Shown: piece after piece, positions 29,518 through 38,799 of the stretch | How positions within the stretch are numbered: the first letter of the stretch is position 1 | Layout: each line of letters begins with the position of its first letter | Origin: Chelativorans alearensis | GTDB lineage: Bacteria; Pseudomonadota; Alphaproteobacteria; Rhizobiales; Rhizobiaceae | NCBI RefSeq assembly: GCF_010993735.1 | Contig: NZ_WQNI01000005.1 | Coordinates: 312,501-376,500 of the forward strand | DNA: 64,000 nucleotides | Reading direction: 5' to 3' | Made by a program: the position numbers and the translations under genes | Notes under the pieces: generated by a model | What the model was told of the DNA's origin: nothing | What the model saw: only the letters and a program-made list of their open reading frames with translations | The model's database searches: none

Positions 29518-32500
29518 TCAAACCACGACCTGGATATCGGTATCCACCCAGACCTGCGCATTGCCCTGCGTGTAAAGCTCGTAGGCGGTATCTCCACTCG
29601 GCTGGGTCTCGGTCGGCTTGCTTTCGTGGCGGAAGCCGTGGAGGGTGACCACGTCTTCGCTATCGCCGTCGATCCGCAGGATCCCGGTGATATTCTTGCT
29701 CAGCTGTTTCACATGGCCCGGGTCCAGCGTCAGCGTGTTCTTGCCGGAGCCGGTCAGATCAAGAATCTCCACGCCGGAGATGTTCACCTTGGCAAGGCCC
29801 GAAAGATCCTCAAGGTCCGTCACCGCTAGCCTGTCGACGCCCAATCCGCCGTCGACGCTCGTGAAGTTCAGATCGGGCACGAAGATCAGGTCATCGCCGC
29901 CTCCGGCCGAAATTGTGTCCTTCCCGCCGTGGCCGATCAGGCGATCCGCGTCGTTGCCACCGTTGAGCGGTTCGCCCGCGGTGGTACCTTCCTGCGTCTT
30001 ATACGTCGCATAGACGAAATGGTTGCCCAGGAGGGGCGTATAGAGTTCGAAGTTGGCCTGCATGCCGACCATGCCTTTCGGCAAATCCATTTCGATAACG
30101 CGATCATCGGAGAACTCACCTTTTTCGTCCGCAAGGTAGGCGGTCAAAACGCCCTCGCTGTTGCGGTCGGTTCCGTTATTCGTAGGGTTCCCATCGTGGA
30201 TGAACACGTAGTCGAGCCTTCCGTCGCCGTTCACGTCGAAGACATGGGTGGATTGGTCGAGTGAGGCCCCAGTCCACGCCGCAATGCCGACCCGGTCTCC
30301 TTTCAGCGTGCTGCTGATGGGTTTCGGATCAAACTCACCCCGCCTATCGCTGGAGCCGAGCAGGACATCTATACGCGTGTCTTCGCCGACACGCTCCGCA
30401 TAAAGATAGTCGCCAATGCCATCTCCATTGAAGTCGCCGACAAATGTTGCCTTGTCTATGTTATATCCCGCCTTCTTATATTCATCGGTCACCTTTGGGG
30501 TCTTGGAGAAGGTTCCGTCGCCGTTGCCAAGGAGAACCCTTATATCCGTCCCGTTCTTACCGTAGACATAGTCGACATTCCCATCTCCATCCATATCGGC
30601 CAGGAACGTGCTTTGGTCGTCCGATTGCCCTTCCAGGTCCCAACCGACCGTTGCGTTATGACTGAAAGTATGGGTAACGGGGTCGTCCTCGAAGCTTCCG
30701 TCGCCCTTTCCCAGATATACATCCATTTGCATCGCTGAAACCGTATCATGCGTATGCACGTAGTCCAGGATGCCATCGTTATCGACATCCGCGGTAAGGG
30801 TCGATTGCGAATTGTCCTGACCCGATGTTTTCTCCTTCAAGGCCGTCGAGATTCCGCGTGCCTCGAAGCCGCCGTCGGGCTTTCCGGCAAAAACATTTAT
30901 GATCGTATCGTGGAAACCGTCGATGGAGAACAAAATATCGGATATTCCATCACCGTTGAAGTCGCCGAGGGTTGTCGTTCGAGCGCCGTCGTTGCCCGCA
31001 TATCCTTCGTTGTACTTAGTACCGTTACGATCGACTATGGATCCAGATATTCTGCTTTCCTTTTGGCTGGCGAAGTTGGCGGTGAGCTTGTCTCCCGCCG
31101 TATTCGTTATCTCGTGTCCGACAAAGCTGGTTATCGTCGCCTCACTAAAAGTCGAATGGTCAAACGTATACATGAGATCGGACGTGACCGTCCGAAGATC
31201 GCTCGAAGCCAGCGAAGTTCCGTTGGAGTCGACCGCTTCGATCCTGATCTTGTCACCGCCCGAGATAGAGCCGCTGCCGGGCGTGATCGAGAACGTATAA
31301 TCGTCATCCACGGTTGCGGTACCGATGGTTTGGCCGGTGGTCTCGTTGATCGCCCGCAACATATCGCCGGCAACGCCTTTACCGCTGATCTCGCTGGGCA
31401 AGACAGCGTCCACCTTCGGTTTGTGCACCGCAGCGGAGGGATCTATTGCGACGGTTAAAGACTTGTTCTCGCTCTCATTGCCGGCGGCGTCTTCGGCCGA
31501 CACAGTGAACGTCTCGCCAAGGTTGGCCAGCGCGCTTGCCGGGATTTCAAGCACGCCGTTGTCAGGCACGGTATACGAGATCGCACCGGCGCTCGCTGCG
31601 CCTCCATTGGAACCCTTGACGGGCTTGAAGGTAACCAGGGTACCGCCTTCCGATTCGACGTGGATTTTACCATCGTTGGTCGAGCTCACGTCGAGCGGCG
31701 GCGGCGTTGTGTCGACTTCAACTGCCGTGTCGACGATATTGCCCGTATTGCCGGCCTTATCGACCACCCTCAGGTGAACGGTGTGCCCGCCTTCGGTGAG
31801 ATCACCGGCGACATTGTACGACCAGTTCACTCCGTTGACCGCCTCGACGTTACTCCAGCCTTCCACGTTGACGTCGTCGTCGACCTTGATCTGCAGGCTC
31901 TCGCCTTTCTTGAGGCTGGATGACAGCTTGCCCGTTATGACCGGCGTCTCTTCATTGGTGATGAAGCCACCGTCGCTCCCGGGACGGCTGTCCACCGTCA
32001 TGACCTCGACTGTCTGCGAAGGCGCCTGTGTGTCGACTTCCACCTCCTGGCGGTCCCGGGCTGAGGCAATCAGGTGGTTCTCATGGTCGAGCACCCGCAC
32101 CTCATATGTGTACCTGCCGTCGACAGCCTGATCCACGAAGTGCCAGGTCCCGTCGTCCGCAACCTCCACGGTTTTCCATTCGGTCCAGCCGCTTCGGTGG
32201 ATTTGTACCGTGTCGCCGGCGTCCAAGGTCGCCTTGCCGCGGATCTCGAAATTCATCTCTCGGGTGACGAAGTCGCTGCTCGATTCACCTGTGCCGGAGG
32301 AGACCGCCGTGATCTCGACACTCTGCTCGATGCCGCGTTTGACGCCGCCGGTGTTGCCGTCGCCCATCCCGCCGTCGGTATTGCCGTCGCCCGTGCCACC
32401 AGTGCTGCCACCGCCCGTGCCACCATTGCCCGTGTTACCGCCTGTGCCACCGCCGGTGTTGCCGTTGCCCGTGCTACCGCCGGTGCTGCCGCCCGTACCG

Positions 32501-33165
32501 CTGCCGGTGTTGCCATTGTCCGTGCCACTGCCGGTGCTGCCGCCCGTGCCATCGCCGGTGTTGCCGTTGCCCGTGCCACTGCCGGTGCTGTCGCCCGTGC
32601 CGCTGCCGGTGTTGCCGTTACCCGTGCCACCGCCGGTGTTGCCGCCCGTGCCGCCGCCGGTGCTGCCGTCGCCTGTACCGCCACCGGTGCTGCCGCCCGT
32701 GCCGCCGCCTGTACCGCCGGTGTTGTCGTCGTCCTTACCGCGGCTGGAGCTGGCCGCCGCGGCGCCGCCGACCACAGCGCCCGCGAGCGCCATCAGCCCC
32801 ACCGCAGCCGACGCGCCCACGTGGCTCTGACCGGAAATGGCCGGCTCGACGATCCCCTGGGGAGCGTTGTGAAACGACGTGTCGGCGAAGTCGCCACCGC
32901 CCGCGTGCTCCCCGTCAACGAACCTGAGGGAAGGCTCGCCGTCCGCATCGTTCCGGAAAAAATCCTCGAGGCGGATCTTCCTGCCATCCGCGAGCGTCAG
33001 GACCAAGTCGTCGCCCAGCCGCTCGTAAACGACAACATCGGTCTCCGGAATGAGCAGCGTCACGCGCGCAGCGTTGCCCGCTTTCAGGAGAGAGGACGGC
33101 CCGGCAAGCACTGCCGTTTGAGGAGTGGACGAACCGGTATGAATGACTTCAGCCTGGATATTCAT
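29518..33165 (-). CDS. Large Bap-like surface protein, type I secretion substrate with VCBS/FG-GAP and RTX repeats
   Basis: A 1,215-residue acidic protein, probably exported and attached to or shed from the cell surface. Residues 1-145 resemble the BapA/LapF prefix domain (including LVLTLADGRKIRLEDFF and an Ala/Gly hydrophobic stretch at 117-140). Residues 149-274 are a Gly/Thr/Asn linker with five perfect-length 17-residue repeats. Ig-like domains follow (about 280-600). Then come five FG-GAP/VCBS calcium-binding motifs such as DFNGDGISD, DVDNDGILD, DMDGDGNVD, DFNGDGIGD and DVNGDGRLD. A single RTX cluster (GHGGKDTISAGGGDDLIF) lies near the C-terminus, the usual place for the type I signal. 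The secretion machinery lies just upstream on the same strand. A biofilm adhesin role is inference. Confidence 0.85.
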   Translation of the reverse strand: MNIQAEVIHTGSSTPQTAVLAGPSSLLKAGNAARVTLLIPETDVVVYERLGDDLVLTLADGRKIRLEDFFRNDADGEPSLRFVDGEHAGGGDFADTSFHNAPQGIVEPAISGQSHVGASAAVGLMALAGAVVGGAAAASSSRGKDDDNTGGTGGGTGGSTGGGTGDGSTGGGTGGNTGGGTGNGNTGSGTGDSTGSGTGNGNTGDGTGGSTGSGTDNGNTGSGTGGSTGGSTGNGNTGGGTGGNTGNGGTGGGSTGGTGDGNTDGGMGDGNTGGVKRGIEQSVEITAVSSGTGESSSDFVTREMNFEIRGKATLDAGDTVQIHRSGWTEWKTVEVADDGTWHFVDQAVDGRYTYEVRVLDHENHLIASARDRQEVEVDTQAPSQTVEVMTVDSRPGSDGGFITNEETPVITGKLSSSLKKGESLQIKVDDDVNVEGWSNVEAVNGVNWSYNVAGDLTEGGHTVHLRVVDKAGNTGNIVDTAVEVDTTPPPLDVSSTNDGKIHVESEGGTLVTFKPVKGSNGGAASAGAISYTVPDNGVLEIPASALANLGETFTVSAEDAAGNESENKSLTVAIDPSAAVHKPKVDAVLPSEISGKGVAGDMLRAINETTGQTIGTATVDDDYTFSITPGSGSISGGDKIRIEAVDSNGTSLASSDLRTVTSDLMYTFDHSTFSEATITSFVGHEITNTAGDKLTANFASQKESRISGSIVDRNGTKYNEGYAGNDGARTTTLGDFNGDGISDILFSIDGFHDTIINVFAGKPDGGFEARGISTALKEKTSGQDNSQSTLTADVDNDGILDYVHTHDTVSAMQMDVYLGKGDGSFEDDPVTHTFSHNATVGWDLEGQSDDQSTFLADMDGDGNVDYVYGKNGTDIRVLLGNGDGTFSKTPKVTDEYKKAGYNIDKATFVGDFNGDGIGDYLYAERVGEDTRIDVLLGSSDRRGEFDPKPISSTLKGDRVGIAAWTGASLDQSTHVFDVNGDGRLDYVFIHDGNPTNNGTDRNSEGVLTAYLADEKGEFSDDRVIEMDLPKGMVGMQANFELYTPLLGNHFVYATYKTQEGTTAGEPLNGGNDADRLIGHGGKDTISAGGGDDLIFVPDLNFTSVDGGLGVDRLAVTDLEDLSGLAKVNISGVEILDLTGSGKNTLTLDPGHVKQLSKNITGILRIDGDSEDVVTLHGFRHESKPTETQPSGDTAYELYTQGNAQVWVDTDIQVVV
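32422..32676 (-). repeat. Five tandem 51-bp in-frame repeats in the surface-protein linker
   Basis: The DNA encodes five consecutive 17-residue units (residues 164-180, 181-197, 198-214, 215-231, 232-248) with consensus TGNGNTGxGTGGSTGxG. The units differ only at a few positions. Flanking sequence (149-163 and 249-274) holds degenerate partial units. Because the period is a multiple of three, gain or loss of units would change linker length without a frameshift. Confidence 0.85.
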
Positions 33166-33460
33166 GATAGTTCCCTAATAAATATCTTATATTTAAATCG
33201 GTTATGAGGTAAACGATGCGCCGCAAAAGTCCCGGTGGCCAACATACCCACGGCGTCTCCGGGCGCGTGGACAGCACCCACCCGCCTCGCGGCCGCGCTG
33301 CATATGCACGGCACATGCTACTGCCGAACCGCAGGAAGCACCAGAAGGGCTAAAAGTGTGCCCGCTAGGCCACGACAAACCCTTCTTGTCAAGCATAATG
33401 TTTACATAACTTCGCTCGTATACGTATACATTGCCATACAAACGAATCCTGGAGGATCCC
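33166..33460. other. Intergenic region between secretion operon and surface-protein gene
   Basis: This is 295 bp with no gene. It should carry the surface-protein promoter on the minus strand. A perfect 12-bp palindrome GTATACGTATAC lies at 33418-33429. Sequence near 33166-33200 is AT-rich. I see no strong terminator. Confidence 0.5.
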
Positions 33461-34669
33461 TCATCGCTCCCCCAGCGCCTCCTGGCCTTTCAAAAGCGGC
33501 TTCAGCAGATACTCCAGCACGGTCTTGCTCCCGGTCTGGATGTCCACCTCGGCGACCATGCCCGGCTTGATCGGCAACAAGCCCTTGGGGCCCTTCAGCG
33601 CGGCCGAATCGGTGAGCACCCGGACGCGGTAATAGGGTTCACCGTCGCGGCGGGTCTCGTCCCTGATCGTGTCGGCGCTGATGAAGACAAGCTTGCCGCT
33701 CAGCGCGCCGTAGATCGTGTAATCGTAAGCGGTGATCTTCACCGTTGCCGGCAGGCCCGGCCTTAGAAAGGCAACGTCCTGCGGTCGGATTTCCGCCTCC
33801 ACGTAAAGCTGATCGTCCAGCGGCACGATTTCCATGATCGTCTCGCCAGGCGCCGCCACGCCGCCACGGGTCGTTACTTTCAGGTTCTTGACGATGCCTC
33901 GGACAGGCGACTTCAACTCCGTGTGCTCCAGCGTGTCGCGCTTCTGGGCGAGCTGCTGCTCGAGGCTCGACAGCTCGGCGCCTTTCTGGGCGATCTCGCT
34001 GCTGATGTCCTGGGCGTAGCCGTTCTCCATTTCAGCCAGTTCGCCCTTCAGATCCGCGATGGTGCGCTCCAGCTGAATCTCGTCCACCGCGCTCACCGCC
34101 CCCCGCTCGGCCATCGGGTGGACGAGGGCGAGCTGGCTTTCGGCAAGCGATAGTCGCTCACGCAGGGAGGCGGTGGCTTCGGCCAGCTTGCGCCGCCGTG
34201 CCTGGAAAAGCTCCCGCTCCGCTTCCACCACATCCTTGTTTTGGGCTATCTCGGCATCGAATTCGACCGTTTCGGCAGCGGCCTGTTCGGCATGAAGGCG
34301 GGTGAGGGCGGCGCGCAGCGTGATCGTCTGCCCCTTCAGATCCTGGAAAGCCGCGCGGAAATGTGTGTCGTCCAGCACCGCCAGCGTCTGCCCGGCAGCG
34401 ACCTCCTCGCCTTCCTGCACCGCGATGGACCTGACGATGCCCCCCTCCAGGCTCTGGATGATCTGCCCGTGGCTCAACGGCGCGACCTTGCCCATGCCGC
34501 GGGTCACCTCCTCGAGTGGCGCATTCGCCGCCCAGACGAAGAAGGCGACAACCGTAAAGGCTGTCAGCCAGAGCACGGGGCGCTGCAGGCCACGCTTTTG
34601 AAAGGGTTTGGTAACGAGCCGATTCTGATCCGGCCCGTCGCCCGCCGCGTCCCTGAGATCGTCGGTCAT
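33461..34669 (-). CDS. Type I secretion membrane-fusion protein (HlyD/LapC family)
   Basis: A 402-residue periplasmic adaptor linking the ABC exporter to the outer-membrane channel. One N-terminal membrane helix (about 33-50, VLWLTAFTVVAFFVWA) is followed by a lipoyl half-motif (QSLEGGIVRSIAVQEGEEV) and a long coiled-coil hairpin (about 95-245, rich in E, L and Q). Then come the second lipoyl half (LKSPVRGIVKNL) and a C-terminal beta-barrel with GMVAEVDIQTG, the HlyD signature region. The ATG at 34669 lies one base after the exporter stop, so the frame beyond it toward 35053 is antisense overlap only. Confidence 0.92.
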   Translation of the reverse strand: MTDDLRDAAGDGPDQNRLVTKPFQKRGLQRPVLWLTAFTVVAFFVWAANAPLEEVTRGMGKVAPLSHGQIIQSLEGGIVRSIAVQEGEEVAAGQTLAVLDDTHFRAAFQDLKGQTITLRAALTRLHAEQAAAETVEFDAEIAQNKDVVEAERELFQARRRKLAEATASLRERLSLAESQLALVHPMAERGAVSAVDEIQLERTIADLKGELAEMENGYAQDISSEIAQKGAELSSLEQQLAQKRDTLEHTELKSPVRGIVKNLKVTTRGGVAAPGETIMEIVPLDDQLYVEAEIRPQDVAFLRPGLPATVKITAYDYTIYGALSGKLVFISADTIRDETRRDGEPYYRVRVLTDSAALKGPKGLLPIKPGMVAEVDIQTGSKTVLEYLLKPLLKGQEALGER

Positions 34670-34670
34670 T

Positions 34671-36866
34671 CTACGCTTCCTCGGCTGGTGCGACGGCGGC
34701 TCGCGGCCGGTTGGAGGAAAGGGCGGCCAGCACGCCTTCCACCGGGCCGTCCGCCACCGGCCGTCCGTTCTTGACGACGATCGCTCGCCGCACGAGGGAA
34801 AGAACCGGCTGACGGTGCGTGGCCACGACCAGTGTGCGCCCGGAGAGCCACACGCGCATATTGTTGATGACACGCATTTCGAGCGCCTGGTCCATGGCCG
34901 CCGTCGGCTCGTCCAGGAGCACGATCCGCGGGTCGCGCAGCCATATACGGGCAAGCCCGATCGACTGGCGCTGTCCGCCCGAAACGCCTGCTCCTCCTTC
35001 GCCGATCTGCCGATCGAGGCCGAGCGGATGGTCCCGCACCAGGCCCTCCGCACCGACGAAGGCCAGCGCCTCCAGAAGCTCCTCGTCCCCGCGCGCCGTC
35101 AGCCCCAGATTTAGATTGTCGCGCAAGGTGCCGTAAAACAGCCGCACGTCCTGCGGCAGATAGGCAATGGCCCGACGAACGTCGGCCGGATCGATCTGGC
35201 GGATGTCCGTACCGTCGAGCACAAGCTGCCCCTGTGCGGGCTGGTAGAGCCCAGCCAAGAGCTTGAGCAGCGTCGATTTGCCGGAACCGTTGGCGCCGAG
35301 CAGCGCCGTTGCCGTGCCCGGCTCGAAGGCGAGGGCTGGAATCCGCAGAGCCGGCTCACTGTCCTGATCGTAGCGGAACGCCATCTCCTCAAGTCGATAG
35401 GCACCGGCAAGACGGGGGCGGTGAACGAATTTCCGCTCCGCCGGCCGGTCGATCGGCGCCTGCATGATCGCCTCCATCCCCTTGAGCGCCGCGCGCATGT
35501 GCTGCCAGCGCGAGAAAATCCCGGCAAGCTGCGTCAGCGGTGCGGTCGTGCGCGAGGAAAGGATCGCACAGGCCAACAGCCCGCCCGACGTCATGTGGCC
35601 GGCAGCGATCTGATAAACGCCGACGACCATGACCAAGACATAGGAGGACTGCTGCACCGCCGTGGCCGAATAGGTGAGCGTGCTGGACAACGCCCGCATA
35701 CGCGCGCCGTTGCCGGCGAGGAGCGCGGTGTACTCCTCCCAAAGCCGCTGGAAATGCCCCTCACCCTGCAGCGTCTTGACCGTTTCGGCACCCGACATCG
35801 CCTCGATCAGAAGGCCGTTGCGGATCGAACCTTCCTTCAAGTGCATGCGCGACATGCGCGAGAGCGGCCACTGCGCCAAGATGCCGGGCAGGACGATGCA
35901 GGGTACGGCGGCAGCCAGAACCCAGGCCACCGGCCCACCGATCATGGCGATGATGCCGATGAAGAGAAGGACGAAGGGAAAGTCGCTAAGCGCGCCGATC
36001 GTCGTCGAGGTGAAGAACTCGCGAACCGCGTCGAACTCGCGAACCTGGTTGGTGAAGGAGCCGGTCGACTTCGGCCGCGCCTCCAGCCGCATGCCGAGTG
36101 CCCTTTCGAAAACCCGCGATGACAGGGCGAGATCGAGCCTGCGGCCGACGATATCCACCAGATGGCTGCGCACGATCCGCATCACGGCTTCGATGAAGAT
36201 GGCAAGCCCGACGCCAACGGCAAGAACCCACAGGGTGGCGAAGGCCAGATTGGGCACTACCCGATCGTAGACCTGCATCGAAAAGAGTGAGGTGGTCACC
36301 GCAAGCAAGTTGGCGACGGCGGCTGCGAGGGCGACTTCCAGCACGTTCCACTTGTAGCGCGCGAACTCTCCCCAGAACCAGTGCCGCCGCGGCTCCCCGG
36401 CAAAACCCTCCGCGCGACCGTCGGCGCGCACCAGCGGTGCGGCAAGGATCACGAGACCGGAATGCTCCTCCTCGAGGTCCTTACGCGATACGACATGCTC
36501 GCGGCTTTCCATATCCGGCAGGAGGATCGTACAACGCCCGTCCTCGATTTTCGACAGCACGCATACGGTCCCGTCCCGCTGGACCAGGAGAACGGGCAGC
36601 AGTTCCGCGGCGATTGAGCCGAGCCTTTTCTCGTGCTTTACCCGGACGTCGAGATCCGCCCGGGCACCGGCCCGCCGCAGGAGAGTCAGCGTCATACGCC
36701 CTTCCGCAAGCGGAAGGCCCGCGGTCAATTCGCCGGCCGTGGACGGGCGATCATAGAGCCGGCAAAGCAGCAGAAGGCCCTCGAGCAGAGCGTCCTGCGG
36801 ATCGCGGCCAGAGGCCGCGAAACGCTCAGGCCTCGCCGTCCAATCATGGCTCTCACCGGCGGTCAT
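34671..36866 (-). CDS. Type I secretion ABC exporter with peptidase-like N-terminal domain (LapB/HlyB type)
   Basis: A 731-residue fused ABC transporter. Residues 15-140 are a C39-peptidase-like domain. I see no catalytic Cys-His pair in the usual context, so it is probably the non-cleaving kind (CLD) that binds unfolded substrate. The membrane domain (about 155-440) has six helices. The nucleotide-binding domain has Walker A LLGANGSGKST, signature VSGGQRQS, Walker B IVLLDEPTAAMD and switch THRQ. It overlaps the TolC-like gene by 4 bp, giving the order outer-membrane protein, exporter, adaptor. Substrate: very likely the surface protein downstream. Confidence 0.92.
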   Translation of the reverse strand: MTAGESHDWTARPERFAASGRDPQDALLEGLLLLCRLYDRPSTAGELTAGLPLAEGRMTLTLLRRAGARADLDVRVKHEKRLGSIAAELLPVLLVQRDGTVCVLSKIEDGRCTILLPDMESREHVVSRKDLEEEHSGLVILAAPLVRADGRAEGFAGEPRRHWFWGEFARYKWNVLEVALAAAVANLLAVTTSLFSMQVYDRVVPNLAFATLWVLAVGVGLAIFIEAVMRIVRSHLVDIVGRRLDLALSSRVFERALGMRLEARPKSTGSFTNQVREFDAVREFFTSTTIGALSDFPFVLLFIGIIAMIGGPVAWVLAAAVPCIVLPGILAQWPLSRMSRMHLKEGSIRNGLLIEAMSGAETVKTLQGEGHFQRLWEEYTALLAGNGARMRALSSTLTYSATAVQQSSYVLVMVVGVYQIAAGHMTSGGLLACAILSSRTTAPLTQLAGIFSRWQHMRAALKGMEAIMQAPIDRPAERKFVHRPRLAGAYRLEEMAFRYDQDSEPALRIPALAFEPGTATALLGANGSGKSTLLKLLAGLYQPAQGQLVLDGTDIRQIDPADVRRAIAYLPQDVRLFYGTLRDNLNLGLTARGDEELLEALAFVGAEGLVRDHPLGLDRQIGEGGAGVSGGQRQSIGLARIWLRDPRIVLLDEPTAAMDQALEMRVINNMRVWLSGRTLVVATHRQPVLSLVRRAIVVKNGRPVADGPVEGVLAALSSNRPRAAVAPAEEA

Positions 36867-38224
36867 GGGGCTTCTCCCGGGGGAGCCAGTTGCAGCGAAC
36901 CGAGCAATGTGCCGACGGCTCCCGCCGCCGCATACTGCAGATCGAGAATGTCGTAGCGCGCGTTTACGCGGCTGCTCTCGATGCGGAAGATGTCCGCCTG
37001 CATATTGACGAGATCGGCAACTTTCCGCTCGCCGATCTTGAACTGATCCTCGTAGAGCGCGCGCAACGCGCGGGCTCTCTTAAGCTCTGCGCCGAGAATT
37101 CCCAGCCGCCTGCGCAGTGTCGGCTCCTGGTCCAAAAGCTGGCGGACCTGAAGGCTGGCACCGCGCCGCGCCGTCTCGGCAGCCCATTTCGCGCTATCGG
37201 CCTGTAGACGCGCCGCCTCGACTTTGTTGAAATTGCTCAGACCGGCCATGGTCGGCCCGGTTATACGCAGGCCAACCCCAGTGTCTGCTCCGCCAGAATT
37301 CTGGTCGCCGCGCACGAAAGCTTCCGCGCTCACCTTGGGCAGAAGGCCCGCCTGCTCCGACTTCACCGCCTGACGAGCCGCGGCCTCGCGGGCGCGCGCT
37401 GCCTTTACCGCCGGCGCCTCGGAAACGGCTACATCCACGCCGGTATCCAGCGTCAACGGAAGCTCCGGCACCTCCGACAGACCATCGGCCTCGGCACCAA
37501 TGCGCAGAAGGTAAACACTGTGCGCCTTGCGCAGGGCGCCGCGGACATCCTCAAGGGCCGATTCCGCCTCTCCCTGCCGCACGCCGACGAGTTCGAGATC
37601 TGTCGCATCGCCGACGCCGCCACTGGCACGCTGCTTGGCAAGCGCCGCAAAGTGGCGGTAAACGGCGAGGTTTCTTTCGGCCGCCGCGATCAATTCCTCG
37701 CTGCGCTTTACCGCGATATGGGCGGCCGCCGCCTCCAGAGCTGCCGTTTCGCGGGCTTCCGTATATTCCGCCAGCGCCCCCGCCTGACCTGCTTCGGCCC
37801 GATCGACCTGTGCGCCGGTGCGCCCCCAATCGTAAAGCGGCTGGGCGAGCGAGACACGGTAGTCATAGGAATCTCGTGTTCCCACGGCGGCGCTGCTTTG
37901 CAACGACGGCTGATAGCCGGAATAGGCGATCTTGACGTCGACAGCGGCGGCGGAAAGGTCGGCCTGTGCACGCCGTACGGTGGAGCTATGGCTAAGTGCG
38001 GAGATGACCGATGCCCGCAAGCTTCCCGCCTCTGCCGTCGCGGCACCACCGCGGTTTACCGCGGACCGTTGCATGGGCGTGGCAGTGGCATCGTGCGGCT
38101 CTGTCTGAGCGATGGCCGAAGTGCTTGCCCGTCCGCTGGAGGGGCCGGGCTTCTGAGCTGCGGGCATGCCGCCGGCGCATGCCTGCAGCACCAAACCTGC
38201 CGTGAGGGTGAACACTATGGGCAT
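36863..38224 (-). CDS. TolC-family outer-membrane channel of the type I secretion system
   Basis: A 453-residue outer-membrane efflux protein. It begins with a likely lipoprotein signal (MPIVFTLTAGLVLQAC). Two long repeated helical halves follow, each with the TolC-like pattern (LYDWGRTGAQVDRAEA in the first and LDQEPTLRRRLGIL in the second). An ALYEDQFKIGERKVADLVNMQ segment is typical for these channels. The ATG at 38224 is chosen because AGAGAG lies about 7 bp upstream and it puts the lipobox at the right distance; the frame continues to 38383. It is the first gene of the secretion operon, so the promoter should lie to the right. Confidence 0.85.
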   Translation of the reverse strand: MPIVFTLTAGLVLQACAGGMPAAQKPGPSSGRASTSAIAQTEPHDATATPMQRSAVNRGGAATAEAGSLRASVISALSHSSTVRRAQADLSAAAVDVKIAYSGYQPSLQSSAAVGTRDSYDYRVSLAQPLYDWGRTGAQVDRAEAGQAGALAEYTEARETAALEAAAAHIAVKRSEELIAAAERNLAVYRHFAALAKQRASGGVGDATDLELVGVRQGEAESALEDVRGALRKAHSVYLLRIGAEADGLSEVPELPLTLDTGVDVAVSEAPAVKAARAREAAARQAVKSEQAGLLPKVSAEAFVRGDQNSGGADTGVGLRITGPTMAGLSNFNKVEAARLQADSAKWAAETARRGASLQVRQLLDQEPTLRRRLGILGAELKRARALRALYEDQFKIGERKVADLVNMQADIFRIESSRVNARYDILDLQYAAAGAVGTLLGSLQLAPPGEAP

Positions 38225-38799
38225 CGGACGCTCTCTTGAGCCGGAGTGGCTTCGTAGAGGGATCAAATTCTGCTCCTGCTTGATGACGATATGCATGACC
38301 AACGAGGAGAGGACGATGTCGCGGATGAGCCGACGCAAACCCGGCACCGCAACCCCACGAAGGGGATGCACTGCCGCTGTCATGAAGGGCGCCAGCAGCC
38401 AGATCGTCTGAACCCGCTCGACGCGGAAAACCGAACTCTGTTGCTGTGACTGCTCGTTTACGGGAGAACCGGACCATACCTGCGAGGCGGTTTTTGTTTA
38501 TCTATGCGCCAATCCAGATACCTGTTCTTCATGGGGCTAATACGTTAAAATATCTATAATTTTCCATAATAGTTATGAGTTATACAGGGATTATATATTC
38601 GTTTGCCATAAACGAAATATCTGCACTTGTCGAGTGCCTACGCGGTCAATTTATGCCGGATGCTTCTCTCTTTGGGCGCAAGCAGACGCACCGCCGCTCT
38701 TCCAGCGGGTTCGAAACGGCCTGCCGGCACGTAGGGAAGCGATGGTGGGATATCCAACAACCTACATGGCAGGGAGGCGAAGAGCGGTAGCGCTGTTTC
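38225..38799. other. Sparse region upstream of the secretion operon
   Basis: A 575-bp stretch with no gene I can support. The part around 38500-38600 is AT-rich and probably carries the promoter of the leftward secretion operon. Two rightward ORFs (71 and 113 codons) are present but have no recognisable domain and lack good ribosome binding sites. One arm of an inverted 34-bp repeat lies at 38716-38749. Confidence 0.55.
38716..38749 (+). repeat. Inverted 34-bp repeat, left arm
   Basis: This arm matches the reverse complement of 39071-39104 at 28 of 34 positions, with a shared core CACGTAGG-AAGCGATGG. In the right arm that core covers the start of the Cys-rich protein gene. The two arms flank that gene and lie about 320 bp apart. 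Confidence 0.6.

Noticed and set aside
32344-32721. Repeat block considered as a CRISPR array
   Set aside because: The repeats are contiguous, in frame, code for Gly/Thr/Asn units and have no spacers.
29518-33165. RTX toxin call for the surface protein
   Set aside because: Only one RTX cluster, no acyltransferase gene and no pore-forming region; the Bap prefix and VCBS units point to an adhesin-like protein.
33418-33429. Quorum-sensing (lux-type) box at GTATACGTATAC
   Set aside because: The palindrome is short and AT-rich and lacks lux-box spacing; no LuxR or LuxI gene is in the window.
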